A stretch of DNA of 64,000 bases, taken from contig NZ_SZYE01000002.1 in assembly GCF_005239125.1 (NCBI RefSeq), forward strand, positions 17,176 to 81,175, written 5' to 3'. Numbering within the stretch: the stretch's first letter is position 1; every line of letters starts with the position of its first letter. The translations under genes were made by a program, and so were the position numbers. The notes beneath the pieces were generated by a model. That model saw only the letters and a program-made list of their open reading frames with translations. It did no database searches and had not been told where the DNA came from. The DNA comes from Cellulomonas hominis (GTDB lineage: Bacteria > Actinomycetota > Actinomycetes > Actinomycetales > Cellulomonadaceae). This document shows, one piece after another, positions 58,692 to 64,000 of the stretch.

Positions 58692-60250
58692 CGCTTGCGC
58701 TTCTCCCGCACCCGCACCGAGATGGAGATGGGCGAGCCCTCGAAGCCGAAGGTCTCCCGCAGCCGGCGCTCGATGAACCGGCGGTAACCCGCCTCGAGGA
58801 AGCCGGTGGCGAAGACGACGAACCGCGGCGGGCGGGTCGACGCCTGGGTGGCGAACAGGATGCGCGGCTGCTTGCCGCCCCGCAGCGGGTGCGGGTGCGC
58901 GGCGACGAGCTCGCCGAGGAACGCGTTGAGCTTGCCGGTCGGGATGCGGGTGTCCCACGACTCGAGCGACCGGGTGAGCGCGGGGACCAGCCGGTCGGTG
59001 TGCCAGCCGGTGCGCGCGGAGATGTTCACCCGCGGCGCCCACTGGATCTGCACGAGCTCCTTCTCGATCTCGCGCTCCAGGTACGGCCGGCGGTCCTCGT
59101 CCATGAGGTCCCACTTGTTGTACGCGATGACGAGCGCGCGGCCCGCGTCGATGACCTGCTGGATGACGCGCGTGTCCTGCTCGGTGAGCGGCTGGGACGC
59201 GTCGAGCAGCACGACCGCGACCTCGGCCTTCTCGATCGCGGCCTGCGTGCGCAGCGAGGCGTAGAAGTCGGCGCCGGAGGTCTGGTGCACCCGACGGCGG
59301 ATGCCGGCGGTGTCCACGAACCACCACGGCACGCCCTTGAGCTCGACCAGCTCGTCGACCGGGTCGCGGGTGGTGCCGGCGGTGTCGTCGACGACCACGC
59401 GGTCGGTGCCGAGCACCTTGTTGAGCAGCGAGGACTTGCCGACGTTCGGGCGGCCGACCAGCGCGACGCGACGCGGGCCGCCGGGGCGGGCGGTGGCGTG
59501 CTGCGAGACGGTCGGCAGCGCGGCCATCGCGGCGTCGAGCAGGTCCCCGGTGCCGCGGCCGTGCAGGGCCGAGACGGGGTGCGGCTCACCGAGGCCGAGG
59601 CTCCACAGCTCGGCGGCGTCGGCCTCGACCCGCGGGCCGTCGACCTTGTTCGCGCACAGCACGACCGGCTTGCCGGACTTCCGCAGCAGGCGCACGACGC
59701 GCTCGTCCGTGGCCGTCGGGCCGACGGTGGCGTCCACGACGAACAGCACCGCGTCGGCCAGCGAGATCGCGACCTCGGCCTGCTCGGCGACGCGCGCCTC
59801 GATGCCGGCGACGTCGACCTCCCAGCCGCCGGTGTCCACGAGCGTGAACCGGCGCCCGGCCCACTCCGCGGGGTAGGACACCCGGTCGCGGGTCACGCCC
59901 GGGCGGTCCTCGACGACGGCCTCGCGCCGGCCGAGGATGCGGTTGACCAGCGTCGACTTGCCGACGTTCGGGCGGCCGACCACCGCGAGCACGGGCAGCG
60001 CCTGGTTCGAGCCGTCCTCGTCGAGGTCGTCCACGTCGCCGGAGAGCAGCGCGACGTCCTCGTCCTCGAGCTCGTAGTCGTCGAGGCCGGCCCGCAGGGC
60101 CCGCTCGCGCGCGTCGTCGTCCTCCGCGTCGATCGTCACGTCGGCGCCGTCGACGGGCTCGGCGGGGACGCCCCCGAGGTCGTCGGACTCCACGGCGGAC
60201 CCGTCGAGGTCCTCGGAGGTGGTCGGCTGGGCCGGCTCGCTGTCATGCAT
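58688..60250 (-). CDS. der: Ribosome-assembly GTPase Der (EngA)
   Basis: A 520-residue double GTPase for 50S maturation. First G domain: [10 protein letters not shown] (91-100), [17 protein letters not shown]; second: [10 protein letters not shown] (265-274), [18 protein letters not shown]-terminal KH-like domain with [18 protein letters not shown] and the basic tail REKRKR. The first 80 residues are an acidic extension (Asp/Glu-rich, [20 protein letters not shown]), as seen in actinobacterial Der. ATG 60250 has GGGAGA 10 nt upstream; ATG 60259 lies on top of it and is less likely. Confidence 0.96.
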   Translation of the reverse strand: MHDSEPAQPTTSEDLDGSAVESDDLGGVPAEPVDGADVTIDAEDDDARERALRAGLDDYELEDEDVALLSGDVDDLDEDGSNQALPVLAVVGRPNVGKSTLVNRILGRREAVVEDRPGVTRDRVSYPAEWAGRRFTLVDTGGWEVDVAGIEARVAEQAEVAISLADAVLFVVDATVGPTATDERVVRLLRKSGKPVVLCANKVDGPRVEADAAELWSLGLGEPHPVSALHGRGTGDLLDAAMAALPTVSQHATARPGGPRRVALVGRPNVGKSSLLNKVLGTDRVVVDDTAGTTRDPVDELVELKGVPWWFVDTAGIRRRVHQTSGADFYASLRTQAAIEKAEVAVVLLDASQPLTEQDTRVIQQVIDAGRALVIAYNKWDLMDEDRRPYLEREIEKELVQIQWAPRVNISARTGWHTDRLVPALTRSLESWDTRIPTGKLNAFLGELVAAHPHPLRGGKQPRILFATQASTRPPRFVVFATGFLEAGYRRFIERRLRETFGFEGSPISISVRVREKRKR

Positions 60251-60314
60251 GGGCACCATTCTCCCTGACCGAGCGCCCGGCGACGAACCACGCCCCGGCG
60301 GGGCGGCCCCGCGA

Positions 60315-60376
60315 CTGTGCAACCGACATGTCGAGTGTGCATCCGCCGGATGCACACTCGACGCGTCGGCTACCCG
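60315..60376. repeat. Dispersed palindromic repeat, copy B, with near-perfect palindrome
   Basis: TCGAGTGTGCATCC (60331-60344), GCC loop, then its exact complement (60348-60361); extended by CCGACATG/CGCGTCGG-like arms. It shares GTGCAACCGACA-TGTCGAG, GCATCCGCCG and CGACGCGTCGGCTACCC with copy A at 48724-48790. Lies between plsC and der and may also act as a terminator or transcript-stability stem. Confidence 0.7.
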
Positions 60377-60469
60377 CTCGGTGTGCCCGGGCGGGCGACG
60401 CAGGCGGCCCCGGCGGGCGGGCACTGCGGGCGACCAGGACGCTGGGCCACGCCGGGCGCGGCGGGCGGG

Positions 60470-61171
60470 TCAGTCCGTCGGGAGCGCCGCGCCCGAGCGG
60501 GACGCCGCGTCGCGCACCAGCGCGGACAGCGCCGCCCGCACCGTCTCCGTGCCCACCGCGACCGCCTCGCGCCGCGACTGCCCGGCGGCCGGCGACAGGT
60601 CCAGGGGCGCCCCCAGCTCGACGTGCAGCCGCCGCCGGAGCCCCGGGATGTGGCCGACGGACTCGCCCGTGCGCCGGGTGCCGAGGATCGCGACCGGGAC
60701 CACCGGCGCGCCGCCGTGCACCGCGAGCCACGCGACCCCCGCCCGCGCGGATGCCGCGTCGCCGCGCCCGCGGTTGCCCTCCGGGAACACACCGACGGCG
60801 TCGCCGCGCTGCAGCACCGCGAGGGCCGCGACCAGCGCGGCGCGCCCGCCGGACCGGTCGACCGGGATCTGCTGCGCCGCCCGCAGGATCGCGCCGAGCG
60901 GGCCGCGGAACATCTCGTGCTTGACCAGGATGTGCACGGGGCGCGGCGTGATGCCCTGCAGCAGCGGTCCGTCGACGACGCTGGTGTGGTTCGCGGCGAA
61001 CACCACCGGCCCCGACGCGGGCACGTGCCCCGCGCCGACGACCCGCGCGTCCCAGACGCCGTGCGCGAGGAACGTGCCGATGCCACGCGCCCACCCGGGC
61101 ACCGGCCGGGAGGCGGGCACCGCGTCCGCCGCACGGGACGCCGGGGGCGCCACGTCCGCGCCGCCGGTCAC
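60470..61171 (-). CDS. plsC: 1-acyl-glycerol-3-phosphate acyltransferase-like protein
   Basis: A 233-residue membrane-associated acyltransferase: HTSVVDGPLL (HX4D, about 62-71), GGRAALVAAL, FPEGNRGRGD (EGxR-like with EGN), PVVPVAILGTRR. Transfers an acyl chain to lysophosphatidate in phospholipid synthesis. GTG 61171 overlaps the cmk stop by 4 nt, so it belongs to the rluB-tyrA-cmk chain. Confidence 0.88.
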   Translation of the reverse strand: MTGGADVAPPASRAADAVPASRPVPGWARGIGTFLAHGVWDARVVGAGHVPASGPVVFAANHTSVVDGPLLQGITPRPVHILVKHEMFRGPLGAILRAAQQIPVDRSGGRAALVAALAVLQRGDAVGVFPEGNRGRGDAASARAGVAWLAVHGGAPVVPVAILGTRRTGESVGHIPGLRRRLHVELGAPLDLSPAAGQSRREAVAVGTETVRAALSALVRDAASRSGAALPTD

Positions 61172-61893
61172 GCGTGCAGGTCCGCGGTGCGGGCCACCAC
61201 GTCGAGCACCGCCTGGACGGTCTGGTCCAGGTCGAGCTCCGAGGAGTCGACCGTGACGACGCCGTCGGCGGCCACGAGGAACTGCGAGACGGTCGAGTCG
61301 TCGGCGTCCCGCCGGACCACCTGGTCCCGGGTGGCCGCGACCGCGTCGGCGTCGTCGGACCCGTGCACCTCGCGGGCGCGCCGGGCCAGCCGGGCCTCCT
61401 CGCTCGCGGTGAGCAGCAGCCGCACATCGGCGTCCGGCGCGATCACGGTCGTGATGTCGCGGCCCTCGGCCACGATGCCGCGACCGCGCGAGAACGCCGA
61501 GGACGCACCCTGCGCCGCGATCTCCGCGCGCTGCCGGCGGCCGAGCTCGGCCCGCACCTCCAGGTTCGTCGCCACGGCGCTCACCGCCGCCGAGATCGCC
61601 GTCTCGCGGATCGCCTCGCCGACGTCGTGCCCGTCGACGTGCACGCCGGGCTCGCGCGGGTCGACGCCCATGACCAGCGGCATCTCCCGGACCAGCTGCG
61701 CGACGGCGTCGGCGTCCGTCAGCGGGACCCCGCGGTGCAGCGCCCACCAGGTCGCGGCGCGGTACATCGCGCCCGTGTCCAGGTAGGCCAGGCCGAGCCG
61801 CTCGGCGACCCGCCGGGACACCGTCGACTTCCCCGAGCCGGACGGCCCGTCGATCGCCACCACCACGGGTCGCCGCACCTCGTGCGTCGTCAC
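61168..61893 (-). CDS. cmk: Cytidylate kinase
   Basis: A 241-residue nucleoside-monophosphate kinase converting CMP/dCMP to the diphosphates with ATP. P-loop IDGPSGSGKST (14-24), LDTGAMYRAATW, the CMP-specific insert, ISAAVSAVATNLEVRAELGRRQR, GRGIVAEGRDITTVIAPDAD, RRDADDSTV. GTG 61893 overlaps the tyrA stop by 4 nt. Part of the right-to-left chain. Confidence 0.95.
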   Translation of the reverse strand: MTTHEVRRPVVVAIDGPSGSGKSTVSRRVAERLGLAYLDTGAMYRAATWWALHRGVPLTDADAVAQLVREMPLVMGVDPREPGVHVDGHDVGEAIRETAISAAVSAVATNLEVRAELGRRQRAEIAAQGASSAFSRGRGIVAEGRDITTVIAPDADVRLLLTASEEARLARRAREVHGSDDADAVAATRDQVVRRDADDSTVSQFLVAADGVVTVDSSELDLDQTVQAVLDVVARTADLHA

Positions 61894-63017
61894 CGGACCA
61901 ACCTCCAACCGCGGGCCGTCAGCTCCGCCTCCAGGTGCGCCGAGCGCGCGGGGTCGACCGACACCGCCGCCATGCCGACGGGCCGTCCCGCCGCGTGCTC
62001 GAGCCGCAGATCCTCCAGGTTCACGCCGGCGGCGCCGACGTCGGCGAGCAGCCGTGCGAGCTCGCCCGGCCGGTCCGGCACCAGCGCCGTCACGACCGCG
62101 TAGGTGCGCGGCGCTCCGCCGTGCTTGCCGGGGACCAGCGCCACGCCGGCGTTGCCGTCGGCGATCAGCCGCGCCACCCGGGCCAGGGCGCCGAGCTCGA
62201 CGTCCTCCGGCCCGCTCGCCCGGGCGGCGCTGTCCAGCGCCCCCAGGACCTCGTCCAGGTCGTCGCGCAGCCCGGTCAGGACCGCGCGCACCGCCGCGGC
62301 GTTCGCCGCGAGGATCGACGTCCACAGCGCCGGGTCGGACGACGCGATCCGGGTGACGTCGCGCAGCCCCTGGCCCGCGAGGCCGAGCGCGTCCGGCTCG
62401 GCGCCGCGCAGCCGGGCCGCCACCAGGCTGGCGGCGACCTGCGGCACGTGCGAGACCACGGCCACCGCGGCGTCGTGCTCGGCGGCGTCCATGGTCACCG
62501 GCAGGCTGCCGAGGTCCGTCGCCAGCGCCCGCACCGCGAGCAGCGCGTCCGGCCGGGACTTCCCCGAGTCGACGACGACCCACGGCCGCCCGACGAACAG
62601 GTCCGGCACCGCCGCGGCGGGCCCCGACCGCTCCCGGCCGGCCATCGGGTGCGACCCGACGTACCGGGTCAGGTCCGCACCGGCGGCCCGCAGCTCGTTC
62701 AGCACGTAGCCCTTGACGCTCGCCACGTCCGTGACGACCGCCTCCGGGTGCGCGGCGAGCTCGGCCCGCACCACGTCCGCCGTCACGTCCGGCGGTGCGG
62801 CCACCACGACCAGCGCGGGCTCCGGGTCGCCGTCCGCCGCGGGCCGGCCGGCCCCCACGTCGCGGGCCAGGGCCAGCGCCGTGCGGGACGGGTCGTGCAG
62901 CGTCACCTCGACGCCCCGCGCGGTCAGCGCGAGGCCGACGGACGCGCCCAGCAGGCCGGTGCCGACCACGCGGACGGGGCCGCGGGTCACCACCGCGGCC
63001 GTGCCGTTCGTGCTCAC
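61890..63017 (-). CDS. tyrA: Prephenate dehydrogenase with ACT domain
   Basis: A 375-residue NAD(P)-dependent enzyme of tyrosine synthesis. Nucleotide fold VRVVGTGLLGASVGLAL (17-33), TDVASVKG, SHPMAGRERSG, then the helical dimer domain (AVAVVSHVPQVAASLVA, LGLAGQGLRDVTRIASSDP). The C-terminal 80 residues are an ACT domain (VTALVPDRPGELARLLADVGAAGVNLEDLRLEHA), so tyrosine feedback is likely. GTG 63017 overlaps the rluB stop by 4 nt. Confidence 0.94.
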   Translation of the reverse strand: MSTNGTAAVVTRGPVRVVGTGLLGASVGLALTARGVEVTLHDPSRTALALARDVGAGRPAADGDPEPALVVVAAPPDVTADVVRAELAAHPEAVVTDVASVKGYVLNELRAAGADLTRYVGSHPMAGRERSGPAAAVPDLFVGRPWVVVDSGKSRPDALLAVRALATDLGSLPVTMDAAEHDAAVAVVSHVPQVAASLVAARLRGAEPDALGLAGQGLRDVTRIASSDPALWTSILAANAAAVRAVLTGLRDDLDEVLGALDSAARASGPEDVELGALARVARLIADGNAGVALVPGKHGGAPRTYAVVTALVPDRPGELARLLADVGAAGVNLEDLRLEHAAGRPVGMAAVSVDPARSAHLEAELTARGWRLVR

Positions 63018-64000
63018 ATGCCCACCGACGTCATGAGCGAGCCGACCTCCGCCTTCCCGAGCACGCGGGTGCGCCCCGGGCGCAGGTCGCCGAGCTTGAT
63101 CGGGCCGATCTGGGTGCGCAGCAGGCGGGTCACGGGGTGGCCCACCTCCTCCAGGAGCCGGCGCACGACGCGGTTGCGACCCTCGTGCAGCACGATCTCC
63201 ACCATGCTGGCCTGCGGCGTCGCGTCGACGACGCGGAACGCGTCCACGGCCACCACGCCGTCCTCGAGCTCGACGCCCTTCTTCAGCCGCGCGCCGACCC
63301 CGGCCGGGACCCGGCCCTCGACGGTCACGAGGTAGGTCTTCGCCACGCCGTGCGAGGGGTGCGACAGCCGGTTGGCGAGCTCGCCGTCGTTCGTCAGCAG
63401 CAGCAGGCCCTCCGAGTCGGCGTCCAGCCGGCCGACGTGGAACAGCCGCTCCTCGCGGCCCTGCACGAACTGCTGGAGCGACGGCCGGCCCTCGGGGTCG
63501 TGCATGGTCGACACCACGCCCAGCGGCTTGTTCAGCGCCAGGGTGATGACGTCCTTGTCGAGCTGCAGCCGCAGGCCGTCGACGTGGATCACGGCGGTGC
63601 GCGGGTCGACGCGCACGCCGAGCTCCAGCACCACCTGGTCGTCGACCGTCACCCGGCCCGCCGCGATGAGCTCCTCGCACGCACGGCGCGAGCCCAGGCC
63701 GGCCTGCGCCAGCACCTTCTGCAGGCGCACGCCCTCGGGGTCGTGCACGTCGAGGTCCGTCGACCGCGGGCCGCGCGGCGGCGTGCGGTACGACTGCGGC
63801 GGACGGGACGGCCAGGCCGAGCCCGGGCGGCCGAGGTCCGCACCGCGCGGGGCGCCGGAGCGGGAGCCGCCGGTGCCGGACCGCGCCGCGCCCGGACGGG
63901 ACGCACCCGCGACGCGACCCGACGAGGCGCCGCCGGGGCGACCCGACGCCGCGCCCGGACGACCCGCGCCGGCGCGGCCGGAGCCGGCGCCGTAGCCGCC
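63014..64000 (-). CDS. rluB: 23S rRNA pseudouridine synthase RluB, N terminus cut by window edge
   Basis: RsuA/RluB-family enzyme making pseudouridine in 23S rRNA. S4 domain (VRLQKVLAQAGLGSRRACEELI), catalytic GRLDADSEGLLLLTNDG, KTYLVTVEGRVPAGV, HEGRNRVVRRLLEEVGHPV. Upstream of the S4 domain the frame remains open to the window edge as a Gly/Arg/Ser/Pro-rich extension, common in actinobacterial RluB; its true start is not in view. First visible gene of the coupled chain. Confidence 0.93.
   Translation of the reverse strand, partial: GGYGAGSGRAGAGRPGAASGRPGGASSGRVAGASRPGAARSGTGGSRSGAPRGADLGRPGSAWPSRPPQSYRTPPRGPRSTDLDVHDPEGVRLQKVLAQAGLGSRRACEELIAAGRVTVDDQVVLELGVRVDPRTAVIHVDGLRLQLDKDVITLALNKPLGVVSTMHDPEGRPSLQQFVQGREERLFHVGRLDADSEGLLLLTNDGELANRLSHPSHGVAKTYLVTVEGRVPAGVGARLKKGVELEDGVVAVDAFRVVDATPQASMVEIVLHEGRNRVVRRLLEEVGHPVTRLLRTQIGPIKLGDLRPGRTRVLGKAEVGSLMTSVGM

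Overview
The window is very G+C-rich DNA (roughly three quarters G+C by eye). It has dense genes, many GTG starts, many 4-nt ATGA/GTGA overlaps and several apparently leaderless promoters. Together with the gene types (mycothiol-era ArsC/ArsR, deazaflavin/F420-type enzymes, SigE-family ECF sigma factor, HelR-like ATPase, rluB-tyrA-cmk-plsC-der order) this points to an actinobacterium, probably a Cellulomonas-like member of the Micrococcales. The genus is an inference. No phage, plasmid, CRISPR or transposase genes were seen. Layout. 1-3100: end of an SDR gene, then an arsenic cluster: arsR, arsM, arsC and an ArsR-ArsC fusion gene. There is no arsenite efflux pump inside the window. 3190-6300: an HxlR regulator, an SDR-like protein without the catalytic Tyr/Lys, a DsbA/FrnE-like protein and a LuxR-type regulator split by two compensating frameshifts. 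6500-11720: a formaldehyde-dehydrogenase-like ADH, a DUF1345 membrane protein, a TetR/SDR divergent pair with two inverted repeats, a deazaflavin-type nitroreductase, and a MerR/SnoaL pair. 11760-16090: an internally deleted SDR remnant, a VanZ-like protein, and a tightly overlapped operon (YjbR, truncated YjbR, rarA, carboxylesterase). 16110-27700: a run of regulator/oxidoreductase modules (TetR-quinone oxidoreductase, TetR-SDR, two SDR-MmyB-type XRE pairs, HxlR-AKR), most with a visible palindromic operator, followed by DinB-like and nitroreductase genes. 27990-44320: mixed metabolism and regulation: MerR, FBP zinc finger, VOC proteins, hydrolase, SDR, DUF1361, HxlR, epimerase, diacylglycerol kinase, F420-type oxidoreductase, methyltransferase, MarR-MATE, phosphotransferase, old yellow enzyme, MarR, second-type map with a divergent XRE gene, acetyltransferase. 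43666-47462: an ECF sigma factor with its coupled membrane protein, then a compact three-gene operon (small HTH, minimal PEP-synthase-like enzyme, winged-helix protein). 47500-55400: gene remnants, lipoproteins, methyltransferase, small proteins, a HelR-like RNA polymerase motor preceded by a rifamycin-associated-element-like palindrome, DUF1232, and tRNA-Pro(GGG). 55440-64000: GntR-MFS operon, then the core chain rluB-tyrA-cmk-plsC and der-membrane protein, read right to left. How it fits together. The left half looks like an accessory stress and redox region: local regulators each control one or two NAD(P)H, flavin or deazaflavin enzymes. The right end is conserved core genome. Two features bear on rifamycin-type stress: the HelR-like gene with its palindrome and, more speculatively, the PEP-synthase-like enzyme with the ATP and His domains of rifampin phosphotransferases but no middle domain. 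A further theme is gene decay: two genes with clean internal deletions, one truncated duplicate, one gene fragment, one frameshifted regulator and one HNH gene with an in-frame stop.
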